From Egbenema bharatensis (GTDB taxonomy: Bacteria > Cyanobacteriota > Cyanobacteriia > Elainellales > Elainellaceae), in the NCBI RefSeq assembly GCF_048077055.1, contig NZ_CP182236.1, positions 4,216,001 through 4,280,000 of the forward strand: a stretch of 64,000 nt of DNA. Direction: 5' to 3'. Below the pieces are notes generated by a model that saw nothing but the letters and a program-made list of their open reading frames with translations, was not told the DNA's origin and did not search any database. The position numbers were made by a program, and so were the translations under genes. Positions 36,783-46,264 of the stretch are shown piece by piece; positions within the stretch are counted from its first letter, which is position 1; each line of letters begins with the position of its first letter.

Positions 36783-38092
36783 TCAACGTCGGCCCGTCGT
36801 AGATAACCCCTCCACAATCACCGAAGGGGTATAGCAGGAACCATTCCAATCAGCATCATCCCCAATCTCCACCAGGTTTTTCAGAGCGGTGTACACACTA
36901 CCTGCCACCATCGTGTCCTTCACCCGCCCAACCACTTCGCCCTGCTCCACCCGGTAGCCCAGATCGACGTTGACTGAAAACTCTCCCGAAATGCCAGCAA
37001 CTCCGCCCAGCATTTGATCCACAATGATTCCGCTTTCCATAGAGGCAATCAGTTCAGCCAGGGGCTTGAATCCAGGTTGAACGACCAGGTTAAACAAACC
37101 AGGGGTGGGATAACTGCCTAAACTGGGGCGAAATCCGTTACCCGTCGTACCGCAACCCAGGGCCCGACCGATCGTGCGATCGGTATAAAACAACTGCAAT
37201 ACACCATCCTTTATAAAGGTGATGGGTTGGGTAGGGGTGCCTTCATCATCAAAGGGACAGCTATAGGGGCCCATATCAGGTTGTTGGGCAATAGTGAGGC
37301 GGGAAGAAACCACAGGTTCACCAAGCCGATCGCTCCAGGGAGAAGCCTTTTCGACAACGTGCTTGCCGTTCATAGCTGCCTGAACCGTATCCCAGAGCAT
37401 ATCCGCAGCCTTGGCAGTGAACAGGACGGGGGCCCGTCCCGCAGGAGGCGGCACATTTGACTGAGACCATTCCAGCCGTTGAATAATTTGCTGGGCAGGG
37501 CCACAGGGTCAAGGCTCCCCCGATGGGTTTGACCATCGGAAACGCTGAGGAAATCATCTCCCCGCACCCACTCCGCCGATAGATAGCAGCTTAGGGTGGT
37601 ATCTGTGTAGCCGCAGTCCAGCCCCTGGGAATTGATCAGGCGGGTGGTTTCCGCATCACATTCCCACTCAGCAGTACAAAGAATTTCGGGATAGGGTTCT
37701 CGGATCAAGGCGATCGCCTCCTTCCCCCACTCCACCAATTGTTCTACAGGGATCGATTCCCCTAAATCGGGATACTGCTTTTGAGAGGGAGGAGAGAGTT
37801 CGATCGTTTCTGGTTCATTAAGCTGGCTGAGGGCGAGGGCGCGATTGACCAGGATCTGGGCTTCGATGAGGCCATAGGCTACGGCCAATCCTGGACGACC
37901 ATTTTGCCAGAGACGCAAAGCAATTCCTTCCGACTGAGAACTTTCTAGCTGCTTTAAACGATTGGCTTCAAAGAAGACCGGACGGGAAAGCGATTGCGAC
38001 TGAAAGACCTCGGCTGCGTCTGCTCCCGATCGCATTGCCAATTCCAGCAGTTCCTCGGCTAGGGCTGCTTGTTGTGAGTTACGCAAATCCAT
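36783..38092 (-). CDS. pmbA: TldD/PmbA-family protein (one frameshift)
   Basis: Two adjoining frames together make one 436-residue PmbA-like protein. The N-terminal part starts MDLRNSQQAALAEELLELAM; the C-terminal part ends YTPSVIVEGLSTTGRR. The family is a zinc protease partner (TldE type) that trims ribosomally made peptides and works as a pair with TldD. The frames join if one base is added near 37497 (CTG-GCC-CAG instead of CTGCCCAG), giving DPVALAQQIIQRLEWSQSN. The break lies in a G/C-rich run and total length is then exactly that of the family, so a base-calling error is likelier than a pseudogene. Confidence 0.85.
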
Positions 38093-38382
38093 AGGGTTCG
38101 TGAGTCATGCCGGGGGAAAGTGAGCAAGCGATCAGCAAGCGGGGCGAAATCAAGCTAGTCAAAATCATGCTTAGTAAAACAAGACACAGGAACACACAAA
38201 ATCAGTATCAATTGAGCCAAGCCAGTCAATCAAAATGCACAGAACTCGCTCGTTCATCCATTTTGTTCAATGGCTGATCGCTAAAAGAGTCAATAGTAAA
38301 TGACCAATCATCAATGGCCAGTACCAGACGGTGAATGGCCGATCGCTAAAAACTAAGTATTATCTTCCGGGATTACGGTACT

Positions 38383-39243
38383 TTACGCTAGATTTAATTC
38401 TTGCAATAGCCAAAATCCAGCAAACGACTCTGCATTTGGATCCGACTGAATCGCCAGAAAATGGACACCGTTCGCCTTTGCTTTTGCTGCTTCAAAGTTT
38501 TTCGCTTCGGTTTGGAGAGTTAATTTAGGCAGGTTGGCTAAACTCCAGGCATCATCTGCTCCAGCTTCCAATACCAGGCGTGGGGGGCTATCTATATACT
38601 TCAGAAAAGCCAGTTCAATACCCGACATCCAGGCCGCCATCGGTAGGGCGCGCGTCGAGAACAGGATCAATCCTGGCACCGGGGTTTCAGGGGATAGATC
38701 CGCCAACTCCAGGGGAAAGGCCTCACTGAAGGCAATCTCCCACTCTGGCATCTCGTTCAGCACAGATGCTTCCAGGGTGGCAAACATCCATTTTTCTCCC
38801 ACCAGGGCATCGGGTAAAGGCCGGGGGGCGGGGGGTGGTAAGGCGACGGATGGATTTTTGCTTTCCTGGTAATTGGGCATCGTAGGATACACCGTCTCCA
38901 TGCGCTGCTCAATCCATCGATCGAGCGTCAGGGTACGGCGGCTGGGATAAACAGGAATATCGGCATCCTCACAGGCCTTGGTGATCATATTGGTCATCTG
39001 GCGACGGAAGAAGCGAATCTTGTCGGGCGGTTTCGGAGCCTGTTCGATCGCATGGTTCAGGGCATCTCGGAGCCGAACTGAATTGACTTCTGTACTGGGA
39101 CAAAACTCCGAATAGCGAAACAGGGAATCGATCGGCGTTTGGACATCCAGAGGACTTTCACATACCAGGACTTCCCAGAGCTTTTTGTTATTCTCATCCA
39201 GCACCGGGCGCGAATAAAAATCTAGCTCCCAAATCGTTGTCAT
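38383..39243 (-). CDS. Tab2/Atab2-family RNA-binding protein
   Basis: The 286-residue protein matches the cyanobacterial and plastid Tab2 family (DUF1092): it opens MTTIWELDFYSRPVLDENNK, has FFRRQMTNMITKACEDADI and ends FAGFWLLQELNLA. In green algae and plants these proteins bind 5' leader RNA and support translation of photosystem I subunits. The same role in cyanobacteria is inferred. A Pro-rich linker (PPPAPRPLP) sits in the middle. The 290 bases on its promoter-distal side hold no gene. Confidence 0.85.
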   Translation of the reverse strand: MTTIWELDFYSRPVLDENNKKLWEVLVCESPLDVQTPIDSLFRYSEFCPSTEVNSVRLRDALNHAIEQAPKPPDKIRFFRRQMTNMITKACEDADIPVYPSRRTLTLDRWIEQRMETVYPTMPNYQESKNPSVALPPPAPRPLPDALVGEKWMFATLEASVLNEMPEWEIAFSEAFPLELADLSPETPVPGLILFSTRALPMAAWMSGIELAFLKYIDSPPRLVLEAGADDAWSLANLPKLTLQTEAKNFEAAKAKANGVHFLAIQSDPNAESFAGFWLLQELNLA

Positions 39244-39408
39244 AACTCCTACTGCGGTTTAATCTTCGCTGTATCCTGATCATACGTGGGAAGGGGACAG
39301 CGTGCTGGAAATTAAGCAGAAGTGTCGTCTTTAGAATTGGGGCTTGGGGTGAATGTCGAAAGGGGGCAGGAGCGAGTAAGCTAGCTGGTGGGCCCTTTAC
39401 GATTCCTC

Positions 39409-40982
39409 ATGAGCTTCAATATTCTGCTGATCCAATTGGTTCTGTTTTCCTGTGTATTTTCATTGGTCAGACGACCCCGTTTGCCGCAGGGATGGATCGC
39501 GGTTTCAAGCGGTATCCTGGCAGTTTTGGGCATCACGGTTTTACTGATTCCCGATCTGGCAGGCTGGATCAGTGGAGGGCTGTGGGGGCTGCTGGTGTTA
39601 CTGCCCTTGCTGGGGTTTACCCAGGTCAATCGGCTGTTTTATCAAGAGCGATATCAGGCAGCACGGCGACTTTCTCTGGGATTGCGGTGGCTGCATCCGG
39701 CGGATGGTTGGTGGGAATATCCCGACATTCTGCGGGGGTTGGAGTTGGGCCAGCAGGGCAGAATGGCAGAAGCTGAAACAATTCTTAATCACTATGGGGC
39801 TTCTTCGAGACCAACCGGCCGCATTGCCACCGCCCTCCTCTATCGCCTGGGGGCCCGCTGGGATGAGTTGTTATTCTGGATCCGGCGAAACTGGTCTGAG
39901 GAATTAATCGTGCAGGATGCGGTACTGGGAATGTACTACCTGCGATCGCTGGGAGAAACGGGAGACTTAAATGGGTTGATTCAGGGTCTGGAACAGTTTG
40001 AGCATCGTCTGGAAAAAAGCAATGATGGCATTAGCCTCAATCTGGTGCGGATGATTGCCTTCGCTTTTTCAGGGCATCCGGATCAGGTGCGGCAGTTTTT
40101 TCACAGTAGCTCACTGGGCATCTATTCCCGCGACGTGCGCCAATTCTGGATCGCTACGGCCGAACTGGCCGCTGGCCATGAAGCAGCCCGTGAACAATTG
40201 CAGACCTTACAGCATCGGTGTGAACCAGCTACCCGCAATGCGATCGAGTGGCGATTGACCCATCCCCTACCCAATCCGCGCCGAGAATTAACCCCGCTCT
40301 CCCGGCAAATTCTAGCCCAACTGGAAACCACAATTCAGCAGGAAACCCGCTACGGTGGGCACATGACGGGAGCTAGCCCCAAACCCTATGCCACCTATGC
40401 CCTGATTGGCCTGAATCTGGTGGTTTTTGGACTGGAAATTGCCCTGGGGGGAAGTGAAAATCTAGATACGCTGTATCGGATGGGAGCTTTGGTTCCCGAA
40501 GATGTGTTAGCCGGAGAATGGTGGCGGCTGATTGCGGCAACCTTTTTGCACTATGGCGTGGTGCATTTACTGGCAAATATGTTGGGGCTATGGATTCTGG
40601 GTGGTTTTGTGGAACGGACGCTGGGCATCGGCAAGTTTCTCCTCTGCTATTTTTTCAGTGGCATCGGTTCAATGGTAGCGATTACGATTCTGGGGATTTT
40701 AGCCAATGTCCCCGATCTAATTGGAGTCGGTGCGTCAGGGGCAATTATGGGATTGCTGGGAGTAATGGCTGCAATTTTGCTCAAGGGCTGGCGGCGCGAA
40801 AAGGCAAGATTGCGGCCAAACGACTGCGACTGGTGGTGTTGATCGTGGTGTTGCAGGTACTTTCCGATATTTTTACGCCCCAGGTGAGTTTGGTGGGCCA
40901 CGCATCAGGGTTGATTCTGGGATTTGTGTCTGGGGTAATGCTCTTTCAAGTTGAGCCATTACAGTCCATGAAGACGCACTGA
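39409..40982 (+). CDS. Rhomboid intramembrane serine protease with a long N-terminal region (one frameshift)
   Basis: The protein begins MSFNILLIQLVLFSCVFSL, with a membrane-anchored helical region of about 300 residues common in cyanobacterial members. A rhomboid domain follows: YALIGLNLVVFGLEIAL, GEWWRLIAATFLHYGVVHLLANM, GVGASGAIMGLLG with the catalytic Ser near 443, and VGHASGLILGF with the catalytic His. The frame breaks near 40806. Adding one base (EKAKIAAKRLRLVVL) joins 39409 to 40982 as 524 residues, including the catalytic His that would otherwise be lost. I chose ATG 39409; an upstream GTG is less likely. Confidence 0.85.
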
Positions 40983-41008
40983 AACTATTGAAACTATTGA
41001 AATAAATC

Positions 41009-42451
41009 TCACAACCCCTGCTGTTTGGCCAACTGTCCTAAAATCGCCAATGCCTGCTCAATTTCGCTTGACCAGGGATAGCCACAGTTAATCCGAATGC
41101 AGTGCTGATACTGGGTGGTCATGGAAAATAGATGACCCGGCATGATGCTGATGTTGTGCTGGACAGCCTGACGGTACAGTTGCAATGCATCTACAGTTTT
41201 GGGCAACTCCACCCACAGGATCATCCCGCCGGTAGGTCGAGTCACTTTTGTCCCCTCTGGAAAGAACTCACCGATCGCGTGGAACATTTGCTGGACTTGA
41301 ATCGCCAGCGCTTTGCGTAATCGTCTCAGGTGGCGATCGTAGCTGCCACTTTGCAAAAATTCGGCAACGGCCAGTTGGGGTAGGGTACAGTTGGCGATCG
41401 TACTGAGATGTTTCATATATTCCACCTGCGTTCGGAAGCGACCCGGAGCCGTCCAGCCGACGCGATAGCCCGGAGCCAGATCCTTAGAGAAGGAAGAACA
41501 CAGCATGACCATGCCTTCAGTATCAAAGGCTTTGGCCGGTTTGGGGCGATGATCCCCAAAGTACAGTTCGCCCAAGGCATCATCTTCGATCAGGGGGATC
41601 TGTACCTGGGTCAGCATTTCCACCAGTTGCCGTTTGTTGTCTTCCGGCATACAGCTACCGATCGGATTGCTAAAGGTAGGAATAATCAGCACGGCCTTAA
41701 TGTCGTGGGTTTGAATCGCTGCCTCCAATGCCTCCAGGCTAATCCCGTCCCTAGGATGGGTCGGAATCTCCAACACCTTCATGCCCAAACTTTCAAAGGA
41801 TTGTAAGAAAGCGTAGGAAACGGGTGATTCTACCGCGATCGTATCTCCTGGTTTGGCCACAGCTCGCAGGCATAGATTAATGGATTCCATGCAGCCCCAG
41901 GTTGTGACAATATCCTCCGCACTGAGACTGCCCCCCCAGTTCAACGATCGCTTGGCAATTCGTCGTCGCAAAAACTCATTCCCTGGCGGAAAGTCATAAC
42001 AGTTGGTGCTGATATCCGCATGGCGAGCCACTTTGGATAAGAACTGATTCAGGCGCAGTGTGGGCAGGAGGGCGGGACTGGTTTCTGAAATTCCCAGCGA
42101 GACAACCCCCGGACGACGGGCCGTAGCCAGCACCTCCAGGAGCAGCGTACTGATTCCCACATCCATCACCACCGGCGCAGGGGCGGAAATAGAGGGTTCT
42201 GGGGGAAGGATCGGAGCAGTCGATCGCACATAGTATCCTGACTGGGGACGGGCTTCTACCCATCCTTCACTTTCCAGCAGTCGATAGGCTTCCAGAACGG
42301 TAGACATACTCACGCCCAGGTCAGACCGGAGCTGCCGAACCGAGGGGATGCGATCGCCCGAGCGTAGCGTACCTCGCTGAATCAGGGCGGCAATTTGGTG
42401 CGCAACCTGTTCGTAGAGCAGAGTGGGTTTAAGGGAGGTGCTGTTTTCCAT
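41009..42451 (-). CDS. MocR-type regulator: GntR domain fused to a PLP aminotransferase-like domain
   Basis: From ATG 42451 (MENSTSLKPT) the protein has 480 residues. The N-terminus is a GntR winged helix (LRSGDRIPSVRQLRSDLGVS, then LEAYRLLESEGWVEARPQSG). The rest is a type-I aminotransferase fold with VTTWGCMESINLCLRAVAKP, IPTFSNPIGSCMPE and the PLP-binding Lys in CSSFSKDLAPGYRVGW. MocR proteins sense PLP or amino compounds and regulate neighbouring metabolic genes. Its target is not clear; no obvious partner is divergent. Confidence 0.88.
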   Translation of the reverse strand: MENSTSLKPTLLYEQVAHQIAALIQRGTLRSGDRIPSVRQLRSDLGVSMSTVLEAYRLLESEGWVEARPQSGYYVRSTAPILPPEPSISAPAPVVMDVGISTLLLEVLATARRPGVVSLGISETSPALLPTLRLNQFLSKVARHADISTNCYDFPPGNEFLRRRIAKRSLNWGGSLSAEDIVTTWGCMESINLCLRAVAKPGDTIAVESPVSYAFLQSFESLGMKVLEIPTHPRDGISLEALEAAIQTHDIKAVLIIPTFSNPIGSCMPEDNKRQLVEMLTQVQIPLIEDDALGELYFGDHRPKPAKAFDTEGMVMLCSSFSKDLAPGYRVGWTAPGRFRTQVEYMKHLSTIANCTLPQLAVAEFLQSGSYDRHLRRLRKALAIQVQQMFHAIGEFFPEGTKVTRPTGGMILWVELPKTVDALQLYRQAVQHNISIMPGHLFSMTTQYQHCIRINCGYPWSSEIEQALAILGQLAKQQGL

Positions 42452-42791
42452 AGCCCTATGGTGGCAGAGGAAGCTCCAGACGGACAGGGGCAATTAACCC
42501 CGAAAAACAGCAGAACAGTTTGCAGTACAGAACCAAAATTATTTAACTGTTCTGGTCAAATTGAGTTGAATTGCCTCTGTGCGATCGGGGTACCCTGCTT
42601 GACGATCATTGGCGATCGCTGGGTGGGCAGACTATCACCCAAGGTTTGCCTGTCAGTTTAGCCATGGGAATTTAACCATCTAAAATTCTTGTGGGGTGGG
42701 CAGCGTTTCGACTGAGCTTTTGACCTGAGCTCAAGCCGAAGTCTTGCCCGCCTAGTCAACGAAGCAGAATCATGGCAGTGATTGAATCTAC
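42452..42791. other. Intergenic region, no gene seen
   Basis: The stretch contains HIP1-type GCGATCGC words and runs into a tandem repeat at its end. I see no coding sequence with a ribosome site. Confidence 0.5.
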
Positions 42792-42836
42792 GATCCTTAA
42801 ACCGTAGATCCTTAAACCGTAGATCCTTAAACCGTA
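42792..42836. repeat. Three tandem copies of a 15-bp unit
   Basis: GATCCTTAAACCGTA is repeated three times without change. The last copy overlaps the end of the gene at 42827 and provides its TAA stop codon. Short tandem repeats of this kind are frequent in filamentous cyanobacteria. Confidence 0.85.
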
Positions 42837-43219
42837 GAAGCTGCAATCGATCGCTTATAAGCCAGCCAGCCGCCATGCTCGGAAACATCTGGCCAGTTAT
42901 ATTGTTCGATCAACTCTTTTGGATAGAGAAATGCGATCGCAGTCGTATCATCCTCCAGGATCACATCAGCAGGATACATATGAGGAGGTTCATTCGTCGC
43001 CAAATACTCAAACTGTGCGGGAGACATTTCATAAATTTCTCCGGGAATGGAGATTCCACCCTCACCAAGCTGGTAAATGGCCGGATGCCAGCCATTCTCG
43101 GCCGCATGGAGGCGATAGATCGGTTTAGTTTTCGTTTCCTGGAGAAACTTTGCTCCTTGAAGATTCTGGTTGTCGGGTTGTCCGCGCAGGGCAGAACCGC
43201 AGATGAAGACACGATGCAT
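42827..43219 (-). CDS. Gamma-glutamylcyclotransferase-like / allophanate-hydrolase C-domain-like protein
   Basis: The 130-residue protein begins MHRVFICGSALRGQPDN, the glycine-rich start of the cyclotransferase-like fold. It continues TKPIYRLHAAENGWHPAIY and GEIYEMSPAQFEYLATNEP. Similar stand-alone domains occur at the C-terminus of allophanate hydrolases. It lies 60 bases downstream of the GntR regulator and close to an amidohydrolase of the hydantoinase/carbamoylase type, so a role in ureide or amide nitrogen metabolism is a reasonable inference. The exact substrate is unknown. Confidence 0.72.
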   Translation of the reverse strand: MHRVFICGSALRGQPDNQNLQGAKFLQETKTKPIYRLHAAENGWHPAIYQLGEGGISIPGEIYEMSPAQFEYLATNEPPHMYPADVILEDDTTAIAFLYPKELIEQYNWPDVSEHGGWLAYKRSIAASTV

Positions 43220-43279
43220 GGTGTTGACTCCTCAATGGGTAATGGGTAATGGGTAATCGGGATCGGGAAGGGAAAGCAC

Positions 43280-43978
43280 TTATTCTGCTGCTTCGGATTG
43301 CAGGCTTTCGACCTCTTGAACCACCCTGGCTTTGCTGGCGACGAGATGATCCTGGATGGACTGAATGGCCCGATCGCTATCTCGCTGGGCGATCGATTCA
43401 AAAATCTGCCGATGTTCACTCCGTATTTCCAGGACTCTGGGATTATGGCGTGTGGTTTGTACCCGCAGCATGGACATTTTGTCGAACACTTGATCTAAAA
43501 ATGTGCTCAACCAACGGTTGCCCGAACTCTCAGCAATGAATTGATGAAACTTGTAGTCAATTTCCAGCATCCGGATGCTGTCTGCCCTCAGCTCAGGCTG
43601 CTCCATCAGTTGTTCCGCCTGAATCACTAAACTTTCCAAAGTTTCAAGCTGCCCTGCCGTTGCATTCTGGCACGCTTCCTGTACTGACAGCTTTTCCAGG
43701 GCAATCCGACAGTCATAAAGCTGCATGGCATCCGCAACGGAAATGATGGTGACGCGCAATCCACCGCCCCTATCAGTTGTCACCAGGTTGTCTCGCTGGA
43801 GTTGCCGCATGGCCTCCCGAATTGGGGTACGACTCACCTGAAGCTGTTCCGCGAGCTGGGTTTCGACCAAACGCTCTCCGGGCAGCAGTTCCCCCGATAA
43901 AATGCTGGTTCGTAACGCCTGATAGGTTTGTTCGTACAACGATTTACTGCGCTGCACAGATGGCAGGGATAAGGTCAA
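43280..43978 (-). CDS. GntR-family (FadR/FCD type) transcriptional regulator
   Basis: The 232-residue protein has an N-terminal winged helix (LVETQLAEQLQVSRTPIREA, then MRQLQRDNLVTTDRGGGLRV) and an all-helical FCD ligand domain with the metal-site residues in MLEIDYKFHQFIAESSGN and IRSEHRQIFESIA. It is divergent from the amidohydrolase gene at 44588. A perfect palindrome lies between them (44314-44334), so it likely controls that gene and its own operon with the cyclotransferase-like gene. Short GGGTAAT repeats separate it from the latter. Confidence 0.88.
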   Translation of the reverse strand: MTLSLPSVQRSKSLYEQTYQALRTSILSGELLPGERLVETQLAEQLQVSRTPIREAMRQLQRDNLVTTDRGGGLRVTIISVADAMQLYDCRIALEKLSVQEACQNATAGQLETLESLVIQAEQLMEQPELRADSIRMLEIDYKFHQFIAESSGNRWLSTFLDQVFDKMSMLRVQTTRHNPRVLEIRSEHRQIFESIAQRDSDRAIQSIQDHLVASKARVVQEVESLQSEAAE

Positions 43979-44313
43979 TGCGTCTCCTCCTTTATCAGCG
44001 ACACAGTCGGGTTAATGGGATCAATTTGTTGATGGGATCAATTTAGAGATGGAACGTGATGGATTGAGATCTATTCGAGATTTAATTCGATCGTCCTGAC
44101 TTATTAACTTCAGGTTGATAATTTGGGTCAAAAATTAACTAAACTTAAATGAAATGCTGTAGAAGATGACTCCTCGTCCGTCTGAGCAGGTACACTGCTG
44201 TCCCTTCAGAGGCTTTTCTGCTTCGTCTCACCCGTTGCGTTTTGCTGGGAATGGGATTTGGGCAGACTGGGAGGAAAGGAAACTGTGACCCGCGATACAA
44301 CGATCGCCCTTTT

Positions 44314-44334
44314 CAATGTATACAGTATACATTG
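44314..44334. promoter_or_regulatory. Perfect 21-bp palindrome, probable GntR operator
   Basis: CAATGTATAC and its exact inverse complement GTATACATTG flank a single central A. The core TGTATACA fits the GT-N(3)-AC pattern recognised by FadR-subfamily GntR regulators. It lies in the 609-base gap between the divergent regulator (43978) and amidohydrolase (44588); nothing else in the gap looks like a gene. Confidence 0.7.
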
Positions 44335-44587
44335 GTGCGCTTTCAGGTTCAAGTCAACACTGACAGATTCCACTTCCGGTTTCCATGCACTGCGATACCG
44401 TTTGCAATTTTTCCGGTGTACCAGGTTTTTCTGGCGGGTGAGGGGCTGAGCGATCGTCCCAGCGTTTAAAACCAGATCGTTACAAACAACCTATTTGAAA
44501 ACCCGTTGGGGGGTTTGGATGCCAAAAACTCCTAGTGAGTTTTCAGATAGGCACAAAACTGTTCACTTAATCAAAAGGGGGGTTCTC

Positions 44588-45829
44588 ATGGCTGTTCTAA
44601 CTCGGTTGGCGGTAAATGGCGATCGGCTGAATGCCAACATCGATCGATTGGCCAAGGTTGGTCGCCGCGACAATGGAGATATTTGCCGTCTAGCCTTCAC
44701 CCCAGAGGATTTGCAAGCCCGTTACCTGGTGCAGCAGTGGATGATGGAAGCCGGAATGACGGTGCGCACGGATGCTGCTGGCAACCTGATTGGGCGATAT
44801 CCCGGCAAGATAGACAGCCTGCCCGTCTTGGCAACTGGCTCCCACATTGACACCGTTCCATCTGGTGGCCCCTACGATGGGGTTCTCGGCGTGTTGGCGG
44901 GGATTGAAGCCGTCCGGACGTTACGGGATGCCCAGCAGCAGTTGACCCATCCGATCGAAGTGATTGTCTTTACCGATGAAGAGAGCAGCATGATTGGTTG
45001 TCAGGCAATTGCTGGAACGGTGTTGTTTGATCAACCTGAAAAGTATCAACCGAAAATTGGCGGCTCAATCCAAGCCCATCTGGAAACGATCGGCGGCAGT
45101 TGGGAAAATCTGGCAACGGCAAAACGAACCCGGCAAGATATAGCGGCCTTTGTGGAACTGCATGTGGAGCAGGGTGCAGTGCTGGAACAGTCTGGCAAGG
45201 CGATCGGTGTGGTTCAGGGGGTTGTGGGCATGTGCCGTCGATCCATCACCATTACCGGACAACCTAACCATGCCGGAACCACGCCAATGAACATGCGCCA
45301 GGATGCGTTGGTGGCAGCCGCTCAGGTCGTACTGGCCGTACGGGAGATTGCCCTCAGCTTACCCAGTCAGCCTGTTGCCACGGTGGGCTATCTCAAGGTT
45401 GCGCCGAATGCGGTGAATATTGTGCCGGGAACGGTGGAACTGGAAGTGGATATGCGGGATCTCTCGAACCAGTGTCTGGACGAGATGGTGGATCGCTTGG
45501 ATCAGGAACTGAAGACGATCGCCTTCTCCACCCATACCCACATCGATCAGGCGATCGGACTCTGTGTAGAACCCACGCCAGCGGCCCATCTGATCCAACA
45601 GACGATCGCCGAAGTCTGTCAGGAGCTAGGACTTAGCCATTGCTCAATGCCCAGCCGGGCCGGACACGATGCCATGGAAATGGGTCGGTTCACCGACATG
45701 GGCATGATCTTTGTTCCCAGCCAAAACGGACTCAGCCATTCGGGACAAGAATATACCTCCCCCGAACAATGCACCCAGGGAGCCGATGCCCTGCTGCATA
45801 CCCTGATGCGGCTAGACACGCTTTACTAA
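44588..45829 (+). CDS. Zn-dependent amidohydrolase of the hydantoinase/carbamoylase family
   Basis: The 413-residue enzyme belongs to the M20-type family that includes N-carbamoyl-L-amino acid hydrolase, allantoate amidohydrolase and beta-ureidopropionase. Metal-ligand motifs are visible: ATGSHIDTVPSGGPYDGVLG, VFTDEESSMIGC and VELHVEQGAVLE. The dimerisation domain follows with GQPNHAGTTPMNMRQDA, and SRAGHDAMEMG near the end. ATG 44588 is chosen because AAAAGGGGGG precedes it closely; a start 31 codons upstream is unlikely. With the GntR regulator and cyclotransferase-like gene it suggests breakdown of a ureide or carbamoyl compound. Substrate specificity cannot be read from the sequence. Confidence 0.88.
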   Translation: MAVLTRLAVNGDRLNANIDRLAKVGRRDNGDICRLAFTPEDLQARYLVQQWMMEAGMTVRTDAAGNLIGRYPGKIDSLPVLATGSHIDTVPSGGPYDGVLGVLAGIEAVRTLRDAQQQLTHPIEVIVFTDEESSMIGCQAIAGTVLFDQPEKYQPKIGGSIQAHLETIGGSWENLATAKRTRQDIAAFVELHVEQGAVLEQSGKAIGVVQGVVGMCRRSITITGQPNHAGTTPMNMRQDALVAAAQVVLAVREIALSLPSQPVATVGYLKVAPNAVNIVPGTVELEVDMRDLSNQCLDEMVDRLDQELKTIAFSTHTHIDQAIGLCVEPTPAAHLIQQTIAEVCQELGLSHCSMPSRAGHDAMEMGRFTDMGMIFVPSQNGLSHSGQEYTSPEQCTQGADALLHTLMRLDTLY

Positions 45830-46264
45830 TTGCCGATGCTGGATCTACCAACCGAAGAAGCCGTCTATTGCAATTGATCACAGCAATTGATCGCAGCAAT
45901 TGATCGCAGTTTGCTCCCAGCTTCTTAAACTGCATGCATGTTACTGGGCGCATAGCAGTTGCCCCTGCCGGGCACGTTGTTTTTCCCCATCCCCCAAACC
46001 TCGATCGACTCAGTCTACTCTTTGAGGCTGGGTCATTTTTTGACTCGCCTGAATCGAACCTGATCAATGGGTGCTCAGTTCACACCTCAGGGCACTTATT
46101 TCCGCCATTTGCGTCAAAATCTCCAGATTTAGATCTTTAGATTTGAATTTCAGTCCCTCTGATCGGATTCGATCGGCATTGCTGGCGCACGCTCTCCTGA
46201 GAGAGTATGAATCTAGCTGAACAATCTGCATCAATACGCAATCTCGCCTCACTAGGATGGAGTT
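45830..46264. other. Intergenic region with a short tandem repeat
   Basis: Three near-identical CAGCAATTGATCG-type units lie at about 45868-45908. The rest shows no gene. An AT-rich part with direct TTTAGAT repeats near 46125-46145 may belong to the promoter of the gene at 46265. Confidence 0.5.

Noticed and set aside
42792..42836. Three 15-bp repeats considered as a CRISPR remnant
   Set aside because: Units are directly adjacent with no spacers and no cas gene is nearby.
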